Counted from the first letter of the stretch, positions 54,356 through 63,722 are shown. The stretch: DNA of 64,000 bases from Salinimicrobium sediminilitoris (GCF_020866905.1 NZ_JAIVCC010000005.1:608088-672087), one strand, 5' to 3'. The notes: a model not told the origin generated them from the sequence alone. Translations and numbers: made by a program.

Positions 54356-54377
54356 TTTATTTTCATAACTTAATAAA

Positions 54378-54977
54378 GTGAAAGCAGGCTATATTATAAA
54401 AGATCAATCCAGACCTCATTTTTTAACAGCAACAGTTGTAGACTGGGTTGATATATTCAGCAGGCAAATTTACAGGGATTGCATCCTTGACAGCCTTACT
54501 TATTGTGTGCAGAATAAAGGGATGGTAGTTTATGGTTATGTTATAATGACCAATCACATTCATCTCATCATAAAATCTGAAAAAGGGGAGTTGTCAAATC
54601 TGCTAAGGGATTTCAAAAAGTTTACTGCCACAAAGATCCTGGAGCATCTTCAAAATTGTGGGGAAAGCAGAAGAGAATGGATCCTGGAGAGACTGGCACT
54701 AACTACTCTGACCCATAGCAGAAACAAGAACTATCAGGTTTGGAAGTACGGCAACCACCCCGAAGAAATTTACAGCTCAAAATTCTTGTGGTCAAAACTG
54801 GATTATATTCATCTGAATCCCGTACGCGCTGGTTTTGTGAGTCGTGCTTCACATTACACGTATTCCAGTGCTTCGAATTACGTAAATGGCAAAGGAATAT
54901 TTGAGCATGTAACCCTGGCCGACAATCACGTTTCCAATTTGGTAATGCACCAAAGAATAAGAGATAAATATTACTAG
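54378..54977 (+). CDS. REP-associated tyrosine transposase (RAYT, Y1_Tnp/IS200-like)
   Basis: 199 residues. HUH motif NHIHLII (His60, His62) after VYGYVIMT, the DFKKFTATKIL helix near 79-88, and LDYIHLNPVRAGFV (141-154), the RAYT hallmark carrying the catalytic Tyr (Y143, equivalent to Y115 of E. coli TnpA-REP). It is a single-strand DNA nickase that recognises REP hairpins. REP palindromes lie on both sides, as in other RAYT systems. Unlike IS200 elements no transposon ends are evident, so it is probably a domesticated, REP-spreading enzyme. Confidence 0.9.
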   Translation: MKAGYIIKDQSRPHFLTATVVDWVDIFSRQIYRDCILDSLTYCVQNKGMVVYGYVIMTNHIHLIIKSEKGELSNLLRDFKKFTATKILEHLQNCGESRREWILERLALTTLTHSRNKNYQVWKYGNHPEEIYSSKFLWSKLDYIHLNPVRAGFVSRASHYTYSSASNYVNGKGIFEHVTLADNHVSNLVMHQRIRDKYY

Positions 54978-54990
54978 GTGTGTTTAACTG

Positions 54991-55037
54991 CTGTGCGAAG
55001 TCAACTGCTGTGCGAAGTCTCCAGATTTCGCACAGCC
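54991..55037. repeat. REP pair right of the RAYT gene
   Basis: One single arm GCTGTGCGAAGTC (54991-55003), then a palindrome at 55008-55037: GCTGTGCGAAGTC, TCCA, GATTTCGCACAGC (one mismatched pair). It begins 14 bp after the RAYT stop codon. The order single arm then full hairpin repeats that of the 51.65-51.73 kb cluster. Confidence 0.85.
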
Positions 55038-55062
55038 TCACATCTACCTATAAACAAAAAAA

Positions 55063-55084
55063 GCCCCGGAAAATTCCGGAGCTA
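55063..55084 (-). terminator. terminator of the 114-residue protein gene
   Basis: Arms AGCCCCGGAA and TTCCGGAGCT (one mismatch), with seven T following on the minus strand. Confidence 0.7.
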
Positions 55085-55115
55085 AATATTCTAAAGCCAC
55101 ATTTTTTACATTTCA

Positions 55116-55460
55116 CTAAGCTACCTGCGACAGTGCTTCAGGAATATGGTTGTAATAATTTAATGAACTCTGATAAAAATTCAGGCTTCTTTTATCGTTT
55201 TTGAGGCAGGAAGAAAGAAAACGATCCAGATCCTGGCATTCGAAATTTACTGTGGTATATTCATGATCAGACACAGGAATTTCTGCCTTGATGGTATGTT
55301 TTTTATAATCGATCTCTACCCTTCGGGCTCCAAAATACATTTTGATGATACCCTTGTGAAGAGAGCTGAATTTTTCCATTTCTGTTTCACAATCTGTACA
55401 ACTGCTATGAACAAAATTTTTAAATTCTTCAATAATTTGGGAGGGTTGAAATGATGTCAT
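55116..55460 (-). CDS. hypothetical protein (114 residues)
   Basis: Soluble, no signal peptide. The N-terminal half is helical with two close Cys (SSCTDCETEMEKF). The middle has beta strands (GIIKMYFGARRVEIDYKKHTIKAEIPV) and the C-terminus reads LNYYNHIPEALSQVA. I do not recognise a family. Own terminator downstream; the gap 55461-55684 upstream has no other gene. Confidence 0.7.
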   Translation of the reverse strand: MTSFQPSQIIEEFKNFVHSSCTDCETEMEKFSSLHKGIIKMYFGARRVEIDYKKHTIKAEIPVSDHEYTTVNFECQDLDRFLSSCLKNDKRSLNFYQSSLNYYNHIPEALSQVA

Positions 55461-55684
55461 GAGGCTGATAGTTTTTGGTTAATTATTCTCTGCTTGAGGG
55501 GCCTAAATTAAGGTTTGAGGTGTTAAATAAGTTCTAACAAAATGTTGATTAATATAGAATTAACAACAAGGCTTCGCTCTTGTGAAAAATTTGGGAGGAA
55601 AGAGGGCGCTGGATAGTTTAAGTACTAAAGCGTTTTTAACAATTTTGTCTTAACCAGCGTGAATCACCCCCTCAAAATTGTCTT

Positions 55685-57217
55685 ATGTACTTCCTGTTCA
55701 CAGGCTTTTGCAGGAAAAATACTATCTTCATCAAAAACCAGGGTGTGAGTAAACAAAGAAAAGTAATCTGGATATCGGCCGGTGGGATTGGAATAGTTCT
55801 CCTGTTGTTACTGGCCAATCTCTACGTAAAAAACAGAATTGAGCAGAGACTCGAAAGTAAGGTGGGAGCTTCAGATTATAAAGATCTGTCTGTAAATATC
55901 TTCCTCAATAAATTTAGTGTGGAAGACCTGAAAATGGAGCAGGACCGGTTTGCCGGTAATGTGGATAAAATAAGTGTTAGTGGTATTTCCTACTATAAAT
56001 ACCTTTTTAAGAACGAGGTGGAGATAGATGAGCTCGAGCTAGGTTCCCCGCAAGTTAGCCTCTTTCCAAAAGATACTTCAGCAAAAAAAGATTCCGCTAC
56101 ACAGAAGGTGCACATAAAAAACTTCAGGATAGAGGATGGGAGTTTCAGCAAAAAAAGTGCAGAAACAGCTGCTGCCTCCATATACGCACATATTCCAACT
56201 GCTCACATGAGGAATTTGAAATCGGGGATGCAGCTTTCCGACTTTAATTCTTATGATGTGGAAATGGATACCGTTTTCCTGAAGATGAATTCCGAACATT
56301 ATATTAATGCGGGCAATGTTTCGGCGGTAAACGGAGAGGTGAAAATCTCAGATTTTAAAATACGTTCCTTTTATCCCAGGAATGAATTCATTCAAAAGAT
56401 CCCTTATGAAAAAGATCACATCACGCTCGATGTGAAGGCGATCACCCTGGACAGCCTGAATGTTGGAAAGCGCAAGGATTCTTTATATCTAAGAAATCAT
56501 GAAATGACTATTAGCGGGGCCGAGCTCACTATTTACCGGGACAAGCAGGTGCGTGATGATCCCAGGGAGAAAGCTTTATACAGCAAATTGCTGCGGGAGG
56601 CGCCGTTGTTGCTCAACTTCGAAAAGGTGCTGGTAGAAAATAGTGAGATCGTTTACGAAGAGCAGGTAAAGCCCGAAGGTGGGCCTGCCATAGTGCGTTT
56701 CGCAGCTGTAAATGCCAACATCAATAATCTCCACAATATTCGGGAACTAAAGGCCCACCCTAAAATTACTGCCAATGCCGATTTTATGCAGGGTACACCC
56801 GTAAATATTGACTGGACTTTTCCCGTTTTTGATCCTCAGGACAAATTCCAGATTTCGGGCAGCTTTGGTAGGCTGGAGGGAGAGGCCCTTGATCCATTCC
56901 TGGTGCCATCCATGAATGCGCGGGCAAGGGGCACCGTGAATGACGTTTATTTTAATTTCTACGGAAATGATGATATCCTGCAGGGAGATTACAGGATGGA
57001 ATATGAGAATTTCAAGATCGAGCTGCTCACCAAAGAAAAGGGGAAAGAAAAAAGCTTTTTAAGTTCCATTGCAAATCTTTTTGTGGACAATAACCAGGAA
57101 CCCGATGAAGGGGAAGAACAGGATGTAAAGGTGGAAAGAAATAAACATCGTTCCTTCTGGAACTACGCCTGGAAAGGCCTTAGGGAAGGTTTGATCGATG
57201 CCGTGGGGCAGCTTTAG
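55685..57217 (+). CDS. AsmA/DUF748-like membrane-anchored protein
   Basis: 510 residues with one N-terminal helix (about 27-47, VIWISAGGIGIVLLLLLANL). A long beta-rich extracytoplasmic part follows, with strands such as LSVNIFLNKFSVEDLKM and VHIKNFRIEDGSFSKKS, the pattern of AsmA-like and DUF748 proteins proposed to bridge the periplasm for lipid traffic. The C-terminus ends in a charged helix-rich tail. A GTG at 55745 (VSKQRKVIW) could be the true start. It stands alone. Role by family analogy only. Confidence 0.7.
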   Translation: MYFLFTGFCRKNTIFIKNQGVSKQRKVIWISAGGIGIVLLLLLANLYVKNRIEQRLESKVGASDYKDLSVNIFLNKFSVEDLKMEQDRFAGNVDKISVSGISYYKYLFKNEVEIDELELGSPQVSLFPKDTSAKKDSATQKVHIKNFRIEDGSFSKKSAETAAASIYAHIPTAHMRNLKSGMQLSDFNSYDVEMDTVFLKMNSEHYINAGNVSAVNGEVKISDFKIRSFYPRNEFIQKIPYEKDHITLDVKAITLDSLNVGKRKDSLYLRNHEMTISGAELTIYRDKQVRDDPREKALYSKLLREAPLLLNFEKVLVENSEIVYEEQVKPEGGPAIVRFAAVNANINNLHNIRELKAHPKITANADFMQGTPVNIDWTFPVFDPQDKFQISGSFGRLEGEALDPFLVPSMNARARGTVNDVYFNFYGNDDILQGDYRMEYENFKIELLTKEKGKEKSFLSSIANLFVDNNQEPDEGEEQDVKVERNKHRSFWNYAWKGLREGLIDAVGQL

Positions 57218-57680
57218 AAGGTTTAAGGTTTAATGTTTAAAGTTCAGGATTCAAGGGCGATTCTGATAATTATTTCAGGAAAAATCCTTTCAGAAATGTC
57301 CTTTTTAAGAGGTGAGTCCATATGTTTATAAAATTCCCGGCCTATCGAAAATCGATTGTGAAATTTGAAGAGAGATGGCGTTTAAATTTTCTGCTGTTTG
57401 AGCGTCCTTTAATTTTCTCGTTGCACTATTTTTTCTCGCGAGTTCAGAAAATTTAGACATCGATCGAAAAATTTAGATCTATTTTCGTAAGCCTAGATTT
57501 TTTGGTTCTTTTTCATCAATGGAAAAAGAACAAATATTCTTTTATACTATAATCATTATCTCTTCCCAAAATTTATACGGCGAGGCATTTCAAGAAGTTG
57601 AACTATTATCAAAAAATTTAATATATCGGAATAATTCCATTCAATGGGATTATTTCCTATTTTTGCTGAAAATCAGCAGC
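57218..57680. other. non-coding gap upstream of the radical SAM gene
   Basis: 463 bp, AT-rich. It holds imperfect short repeats (GTTTAAGGTTTAATGTTTAAAG near 57230 in pieces; AAAATTTAGA twice at 57446-57477) and a perfect 10-bp hairpin GTTCTTTTTC / GAAAAAGAAC (57505-57531) with a 7-nt loop. The frame of the following gene runs back to 57519 but that part is not protein-like. No promoter consensus was found. Confidence 0.5.
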
Positions 57681-58940
57681 ATGGATTATGAAAGGATAAA
57701 GGAGAAACTGAGTATTTTAGCCGATGCCGCCAAATACGACGTTTCCTGTTCTTCCAGCGGAAGCAAACGCAAAAATACCTCCAGTGGTCTGGGAGATTCT
57801 TCAGGGATGGGGATCTGTCATTCTTATACCGAAGACGGTCGCTGCGTTTCCCTTCTCAAGATCCTGCTCACCAATCACTGCATTTTCGATTGTGCCTACT
57901 GCGTTACCAGAAAGAGCAACGACATCAAACGGGCTGCTTTTAAGGTGCAGGAGGTGGTAGATCTCACCATCCACTTTTACCGGCGCAATTATATCGAAGG
58001 TCTCTTTCTGAGTTCCGGGATCTTTAAAGATGCCGATTATACCATGGAGCGGCTCATACAGGTAGCCAAAAAACTGCGGCTGGAAGAGAATTTCAACGGT
58101 TATATCCATCTCAAGTCAATTCCTGGCGCAAGTGACGAACTTATGCGGGAGGCGGGGCTCTACGCCGACCGGCTAAGCGTCAACATCGAGATCCCCACCA
58201 AAAGCGGACTCAAGCTCCTGGCACCCGATAAAAAACACGAAGATTTCATGAAGCCCATGGAAAAAGTGAAAAATGAGATCATCCAGTATAAACAGGAAAG
58301 CAAGCTTATAAAAAGCACCCCCAGGTATGCCCCGGCGGGGCAGAGTACGCAAATGATCATTGGCGCATCTGGCGAGAGCGATCGCGACATCATGTACTCG
58401 GCTAACTTTTTTTATAAGAAGTACAACATGAAGCGGGTGTATTATTCGGGATATGTGCCGGTGGCTGAAGATCCACGGTTACCGGCCTTGAACAGTCAGG
58501 TGCCGCTGTTGAGGGAGAACCGGCTGTACCAGACAGACTGGCTGCTGCGCTTCTACGGCTTTGATATTCGGGAGCTGCTGAATGAGCAGAATCTCAATCT
58601 TGACCTGGAAGTCGATCCGAAATTAAGCTGGGCGCTGCGCAACAGGCATCTCTTTCCGGTAAATATCAATCGGGTGGAGAAGCAGCTGCTGTTAAGGATT
58701 CCCGGTATAGGGTTAAAGTCGGTCAACAAGATCCTGCAGGCGAGGAAATTCCGGAAGCTCAACTGGGAACACTTAAAAAACATCGGGATCGCCATGAACA
58801 GGGCGAAACATTTTATCACCTGTGACTCCAGGGAATTTGAAGTAAAAGAACCTTCCAGCGAGTACCTCAAAAATGTCATTTTAGGCACCTCTTCGGGAAA
58901 GTTCAGGAAAGATATTGGAAGCCAGTTAAGCCTTTTTTAA
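57681..58940 (+). CDS. putative DNA modification/repair radical SAM protein
   Basis: 419 residues from ATG 57681 (MDYERIKEKLSILADAAKYD). The radical SAM cluster is C67, C71, C74 in HCIFDCAYC. The C-terminal part carries a helix-hairpin-helix DNA-binding motif (IPGIGLKSVNKILQARKF, about residue 340 on). It matches the family that is always found beside DUF4130 proteins and is linked to uracil-DNA-glycosylase domains; the reaction is unknown. Its stop is immediately followed by the DUF4130 gene's ATG. Confidence 0.88.
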   Translation: MDYERIKEKLSILADAAKYDVSCSSSGSKRKNTSSGLGDSSGMGICHSYTEDGRCVSLLKILLTNHCIFDCAYCVTRKSNDIKRAAFKVQEVVDLTIHFYRRNYIEGLFLSSGIFKDADYTMERLIQVAKKLRLEENFNGYIHLKSIPGASDELMREAGLYADRLSVNIEIPTKSGLKLLAPDKKHEDFMKPMEKVKNEIIQYKQESKLIKSTPRYAPAGQSTQMIIGASGESDRDIMYSANFFYKKYNMKRVYYSGYVPVAEDPRLPALNSQVPLLRENRLYQTDWLLRFYGFDIRELLNEQNLNLDLEVDPKLSWALRNRHLFPVNINRVEKQLLLRIPGIGLKSVNKILQARKFRKLNWEHLKNIGIAMNRAKHFITCDSREFEVKEPSSEYLKNVILGTSSGKFRKDIGSQLSLF

Positions 58941-59717
58941 ATGGAACAGCAGGCGATACTTGTTTATGACGGGACCATGGAAGGTTTTCTTTGTTGCCTG
59001 TTCACAGCCTACGAAGAAAAGTTGAAGGTGGTGGATATAAATCCGCCGGGAGCACAGGCCGGGCAACAGTTGTTCACAGCATCCCGGGAGGTGATCACAG
59101 AACCCGATAAAGCCAAACGCGTATGGACTTCCTTGAAGAAGAAAGCCTCACCCGCCGGACTGCGGGATCTAAAATGGACATTTTTGAGTGAAATTCCGGG
59201 GATGGAGATGCACATGTACAGCATGATACGTTACATCCTTGCCGAAAATGTGCCGGTGGACCGGGATTTTTCCCATCCCGCGGTACTTAAAGTTTCTCAG
59301 GCGGCCAAAAAAGTGGGTCGGGAGAAACATCGCATGGAGGCATTTGTTCGCTTTAGGCTAACCAAAGATGAGGTTTATTTTGCGGCCATAGAACCCGATT
59401 TCAACGTGCTGCCGCTCATAAAAAGCCATTTTAAGAACCGGTATGCCGATCAAAAGTGGATCATCTATGATTTAAAACGGAATTTCGGAATAGCTTATGA
59501 TCTTTCAGCCGTACAATTTATTACTCTGGATCTTGATCCCGCGATTGGCCTCTCCGGCGCGCCGGAGGCTTATTTTCACTCTTCAGAAATAGCTTTTCAG
59601 AAGTTGTGGGATCAGTACTTCACCAGTACCAACATCAAAAGCAGGGCAAATCAAAAACTGCATGTGCAGCACCTTCCCAAGCGGTACTGGAAATATCTTA
59701 CGGAAAAGAACCTTTAA
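58941..59717 (+). CDS. DUF4130 family probable DNA-metabolism protein
   Basis: 258 residues. The N-terminus AILVYDGTMEGFLCCLFTAYEEK and the later MEAFVRFRLTKDEVYFAAIEPDFNVLPLI are the family pattern; KWIIYDLKRNFGIAYD follows. It is the standard partner of the radical SAM protein upstream, with zero spacing between the genes. In some bacteria it is fused to a uracil-DNA glycosylase domain, which is absent here. Proposed role: repair or modification of DNA bases; mechanism unknown. Confidence 0.88.
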   Translation: MEQQAILVYDGTMEGFLCCLFTAYEEKLKVVDINPPGAQAGQQLFTASREVITEPDKAKRVWTSLKKKASPAGLRDLKWTFLSEIPGMEMHMYSMIRYILAENVPVDRDFSHPAVLKVSQAAKKVGREKHRMEAFVRFRLTKDEVYFAAIEPDFNVLPLIKSHFKNRYADQKWIIYDLKRNFGIAYDLSAVQFITLDLDPAIGLSGAPEAYFHSSEIAFQKLWDQYFTSTNIKSRANQKLHVQHLPKRYWKYLTEKNL

Positions 59718-59718
59718 A

Positions 59719-61558
59719 AATGGCATTTTCATTCTTCTAACATTCAAGTGATAAAGATGAATTGCCACTGGCTTCAGCCAGTGGTTTAAAGAAGAGGTGA
59801 GATCAGGGCTTTAGCTCAAATTTCGGGGTTGTATATAAAAGGAACTGATGGAATAGGGGAAACTCCATTGGGCTAAAGCCCTATCTATCTTTATTTCATT
59901 AAATCCTCCGCCTAAAGGCGAAGGCAATTAAAGTCTCATCAGCATTCATTCTGAATATTTCCATTCTTCTACCATTCAAATGGTACAAATGAACTGCCAC
60001 TGGCTTTAGTCAGTGGTTTAAAGAAGAGGTGAAATTAAGGCTTTAGCCCAAATTTCGGGTTGTATATAAAAGGAGCTGATGGAATAGGGGAAACTCTATT
60101 GGGCTAAAGCCCTATTTATCTTTAATTTCATTAAATCCTCCGCCTAAAGGCGAAGTCAATTAAAGTCTCATCACCATTCATTCTGAATATTTCCATTCTT
60201 CTGTCATTCAAATGGTACAAATGAACTGCCACTGGCTTTAGTCAGTGGTTTAAAGAAGAGGTGAAATTAAGGCTTTAGCCCAAATTTCTGAATGGTTTAT
60301 AAAAGGAGCTGATGGAATAGGGACAACCCATTGGGCTAAAGCCCTATCTATCTTTATTTCATTAAATCCTCCGCCTAAAGGCGAAGGCAATTAAAGTCTC
60401 ATCACCATTCATTCTGAATATTTCCATTCTTCTACCATTCAAATGGTACAAATGAATTGCCACTGGCTTTAGTCAGTGGTTTAAAGAAGAGGTAAAATCA
60501 GGGCTTTAGCCCAAACTTCGGGGTGGTATGTAAAAGGAGCTGATGGAATAGGGGAAACTCCATTGGGCTAAAGCCCTATCTATCTTTTATTTCATTAAAT
60601 CCTCCGCCTAAAGGCGGAGGCAATTTAAGTCTCATCACTATTCATTCTGAATATTTTCATTCTTCCAGCATTCAAATTGTACAGATGAATTGCCACTGGC
60701 TTGAGCCAGTGGTTTAAAGAAGAGGTGAAATCAGGGCTTTAGCCAAAACTTCGGGGTTGTATTTAAAAGGAGCTGATGGAATAGGGGAGCCTTTATTGGG
60801 CTAAAGCCCTATCTATCTTTATTTCATTAAATCCTCCGCCTAAAGGCGAAGGCAATTTAAGTCTCATCACCATTCATTCTGAATATTTCCATTCTTCTGT
60901 CATTCAAATGGTACAAATGAACTGCCACTGGCTTTAGTCAGTGGTTTAAAGAAGAGGTGAAATTAAGGCTTTAGCCCAAATTTCGGGGTTGTATGTAAAA
61001 GGAGCTGATGGAATAGGGGAGCCTTTATTGGGCTAAAGCCCTACTTATCTTTAATTTCATTAAATCCTCCGCCTAAAGGCGAAGGCAATTAAAGTCTCAT
61101 CACCATTCATTCTGAATATTTCCATTCTTCTACCATTCAAATTGTACAGATGAATTGCCACTGGCTTCAGCCAGTGGTTTAAAGAAGAGGTGAAATCAGG
61201 GCTTTAGCCCAAACTTCGGGGTTGTATGTAAAAGGAGCTGATGGAATAGGGTAGCCTTTATTGGGCTAAAGCCCTATTTATCTTTAATTTCATTAAATCC
61301 TCCGCCTAAAGGCGGAGGCAATTCAAGTCTCATCACTATTCATTCTGAATATTTTCATTCTTCTACCATTTAAATTGTACAGATGAATTGCCACTGGCTT
61401 GAGCCAGTGGTTTAAAGAAGAGGTGAAATCAGGGCTTTAGCCCAAATTTCGGGGTTGTATATAAAAGGAACTGATGGAATAGGGGAAACTCCATTGGGCT
61501 AAGGCCCTATCTATCTTTTATTTCATTAAATCCTCCGCCTAAAGGCGAAGGCAATTCA
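59719..61558. repeat. tandem array of eight ~232-bp hairpin-rich units
   Basis: The hairpin CCACTGGC..GCCAGTGG starts at 59765, 59997, 60229, 60460, 60693, 60925, 61158 and 61391, a period of 231-233 bp. Each unit also has AGGGCTTTAGCCCAA, TTGGGCTAAAGCCCT (exact reverse complements about 50 bp apart), CGCCTAAAGGCG, and in several units ACCATTCAAATGGT. No ORF of gene size crosses it. Three subtypes by hairpin loop: TTCA (units 1, 7), TTTA with one mismatch in the stem (2, 3, 4, 6), TTGA (5, 8). It resembles the solitary copy at 8.6 kb. Confidence 0.92.
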
Positions 61559-61968
61559 CAGAAAATAAAAAAACAACATTCTAGTTCTAAAGATTCTTTT
61601 CTTTCTATGATTAGAACCTGAAACTCCCGAAGCTTCGGGACAGGTTGACCGAATCAAAGAACCTTCAGAAATGCTATTTTTGGGAGGTAAGGTTGTAAAC
61701 CAACTTCATTCTGAATTTACTTCAGAGTTACTTTGATCTGCTCTTCGGAATAAAGAAGAACCTGAAACTCCCGAAGCGTCGGGACAGGTTGACGGGAAAA
61801 AACCTTCAGAAATGATATTTTTGAGATGTAAGGCTGTAAACTGACGTCATTCTGAATTTATTTCAGAATCCATTTTAGAGCGATATGTAATTCAGACATT
61901 TATGACCTGATTAAAATCATGTTATAAACAAGATAAGCCTGTTACTTTTGCGATCTAAATAAAGAGGT
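61559..61968. other. gap before hemN with a 110-bp direct repeat
   Basis: Two imperfect copies of about 112 bp (61613-61727 and 61757-61868). Each starts AGAACCTGAAACTCCCGAAG, contains the hairpin CCCGAAGCTTCGGG (one base changed in copy 2) and ends with TTCATTCTGAATTT-like words. No gene. The last 50 bp hold the hemN promoter. Confidence 0.7.
61943..61950 (+). promoter_or_regulatory. -7 box of hemN
   Basis: TACTTTTG matches TANNTTTG and lies 18 bp before the ATG. No clear -33 TTTG at the usual distance; an activator could be needed. Confidence 0.5.
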
Positions 61969-63333
61969 ATGAGCACATCTTTGATTCAGAAATACAACGT
62001 TCCCGGCCCCAGGTATACCAGTTATCCCACGGTGCCGTACTGGAATGAAGCCGCATTTACGGTAGAACAATATAAAGAGACGCTAAAAAAGTCATTTTTG
62101 GAGAGCAATAGCAAGGAGGGGATTAGTATTTACATTCACCTGCCTTTTTGCGAGAGCCTTTGTACTTTTTGCGGCTGCAACAAACGTATTACCAAACGCC
62201 ATGAAGTGGAGTCGCCGTACATCGCTGCGGTGCTCGAGGAGTGGGACATGTATGTGAACCTGCTGGAGGAAAAGCCGGTGATTAAGGAGATACATCTGGG
62301 TGGAGGAACACCCACGTTCTTTTCTCCCGCAAATCTTAAGATCCTTCTCGACGGACTTTTCGAAAAAGCTGTGCGGGCAGAGGAAACCGATTTTAGCTTT
62401 GAAGGCCACCCCAACAACACCAAACAGGAGCACCTGCAGTTGCTTTATGACCTGGGCTTTGAGAGGGTGAGTTACGGGGTTCAGGATTATAATTTTGAGG
62501 TGCAGCGGGCTATTCACAGGTTTCAGCCTTTTGTGAATGTGAAAAATGCTACTGAAGGGGCCCGCGAAATTGGCTACACTTCTGTGGGTCACGATCTTAT
62601 TTTTGGTCTGCCTTTTCAAACCGTAGATCACATTCGGGAAACCATTGAAAAGACCAAAGAGCTGATGCCGGACAGGATCGCGTTTTACAGCTACGCCCAT
62701 GTGCCCTGGATCAAAGGAAACGGGCAGCGCGGCTTTAAGGAGGAAGATCTGCCTTCGGCCGATGTGAAGCGGGAGATGTATGAAGTGGGGAAACAACTGC
62801 TCGCCGAAGCCGGTTATGTGGAAGTGGGCATGGACCATTTTGCACTAAAGAGCGATACGCTTTATAAGGCCATGGAGAACCACAAGCTGCACCGTAACTT
62901 TATGGGCTACACTTCTTCCAAGACCAAAGTGATGATAGGTTTGGGAGTTTCGGCTATTAGTGACAGCTGGAGCGGTTTCGCCCAGAATGTCAAGACCATT
63001 GAAGAATATTACGAGATCCTTGAAAAAGGAGAACTGCCTCTTTACCGCGGACATATTCTTACTGCGGAAGACGAGAAACTCCGCCAGCACATTCTAAATC
63101 TCATGTGCAACCTGGAAACTTCCTGGAAAGATGACGACATGAAATTCCCCGAACTTCCTGAAGTCCTCATCAACCTGAAAGAAATGGAAGCCGATGGTCT
63201 CCTGGAATTCGGGGATGAAAAATTGATCATCAAAGAATCGGGAAGACCTTTTGTTCGAAATATTTGTATGGCTTTTGACCTGTTGCTGCAAAGAAGCAAA
63301 CCGGAGACGAGATTGTTTTCTATGACGGTTTAG
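61969..63333 (+). CDS. hemN: oxygen-independent coproporphyrinogen III oxidase
   Basis: 454 residues. The radical SAM motif with the HemN-specific fourth Cys is HLPFCESLCTFCGC (C61, C65, C68, C70). The Tyr/Gly-rich N-terminus PRYTSYPTVPYW and the segment HLGGGTPTFFSPANL are diagnostic, and the C-terminal HemN domain is complete. It oxidatively decarboxylates coproporphyrinogen III to protoporphyrinogen IX without oxygen. It stands alone with its own promoter. Confidence 0.96.
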   Translation: MSTSLIQKYNVPGPRYTSYPTVPYWNEAAFTVEQYKETLKKSFLESNSKEGISIYIHLPFCESLCTFCGCNKRITKRHEVESPYIAAVLEEWDMYVNLLEEKPVIKEIHLGGGTPTFFSPANLKILLDGLFEKAVRAEETDFSFEGHPNNTKQEHLQLLYDLGFERVSYGVQDYNFEVQRAIHRFQPFVNVKNATEGAREIGYTSVGHDLIFGLPFQTVDHIRETIEKTKELMPDRIAFYSYAHVPWIKGNGQRGFKEEDLPSADVKREMYEVGKQLLAEAGYVEVGMDHFALKSDTLYKAMENHKLHRNFMGYTSSKTKVMIGLGVSAISDSWSGFAQNVKTIEEYYEILEKGELPLYRGHILTAEDEKLRQHILNLMCNLETSWKDDDMKFPELPEVLINLKEMEADGLLEFGDEKLIIKESGRPFVRNICMAFDLLLQRSKPETRLFSMTV

Positions 63334-63355
63334 GAAAGGGATTTAAGGTTGTAAT

Positions 63356-63670
63356 TCAGGATTGAAGACTAGAAAATTGGGATAAAAAGGTACTCAAACT
63401 GCGAGGATCGGTTGCATTCTCATGGGTTAAAGAAAACCTTTGGAATTCATACCAATCTGAAAAGTAAAGGTTTCCCGAATGTTCTGGAAAACGAGAAATT
63501 TGATTTTCTGATGGATAGAAGAACTCCGAATCAATAAGTTTTTTACGTAAAATTTCCTCTGCTTGTTGGGGAGTTAGACCTTTATTATTTTCAAATATTA
63601 CTTCTCCAAAGATCTTGTAATTTCCCTCATCACGGTGTAAGTATTGGAATGAAATATTTTTCTTCTGCAT
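63356..63670 (-). CDS. hypothetical protein (104 residues)
   Basis: Soluble, no signal peptide. It begins MQKKNISFQYLHRDEGNYKI and contains GEVIFENNKGLTPQQAEEILRKKLIDSEFFYP and a C-terminal SDWYEFQRF...RSLSTFL. It fits a recurrent small flavobacterial protein type of unknown role that I can recall only by pattern. It follows another small gene 52 bp upstream on the same strand. Confidence 0.7.
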   Translation of the reverse strand: MQKKNISFQYLHRDEGNYKIFGEVIFENNKGLTPQQAEEILRKKLIDSEFFYPSENQISRFPEHSGNLYFSDWYEFQRFSLTHENATDPRSLSTFLSQFSSLQS

Positions 63671-63722
63671 AACCTGTTTTTCCTGAAAAGTTACCAGGAA
63701 TTTTTTATACTAGGTTAAAGAA

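Noticed and set aside
54129-54381. Open frames on both strands through the 12-bp array (repeated VREA, KLCV, SFTH, RTAS words)
   Set aside because: They arise because a 12-nt period without stop codons keeps several frames open; no start signal or protein-like flanks.
51405-55037. Intact integrative element or prophage between the tRNA and the RAYT gene
   Set aside because: No integrase, relaxase or phage genes; only a repeated tRNA end, REPs and a single RAYT gene.
57519-57680. 54-residue extension of the radical SAM protein
   Set aside because: AT-rich, contains a perfect hairpin, and is not protein-like; the family starts at MDYERIKEKL.
59719-61558. CRISPR array
   Set aside because: Units of 232 bp are almost wholly repeated, with no unique spacers of constant length and no cas genes nearby.
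62092-62838. 248-codon minus-strand frame
   Set aside because: Antisense shadow of hemN.
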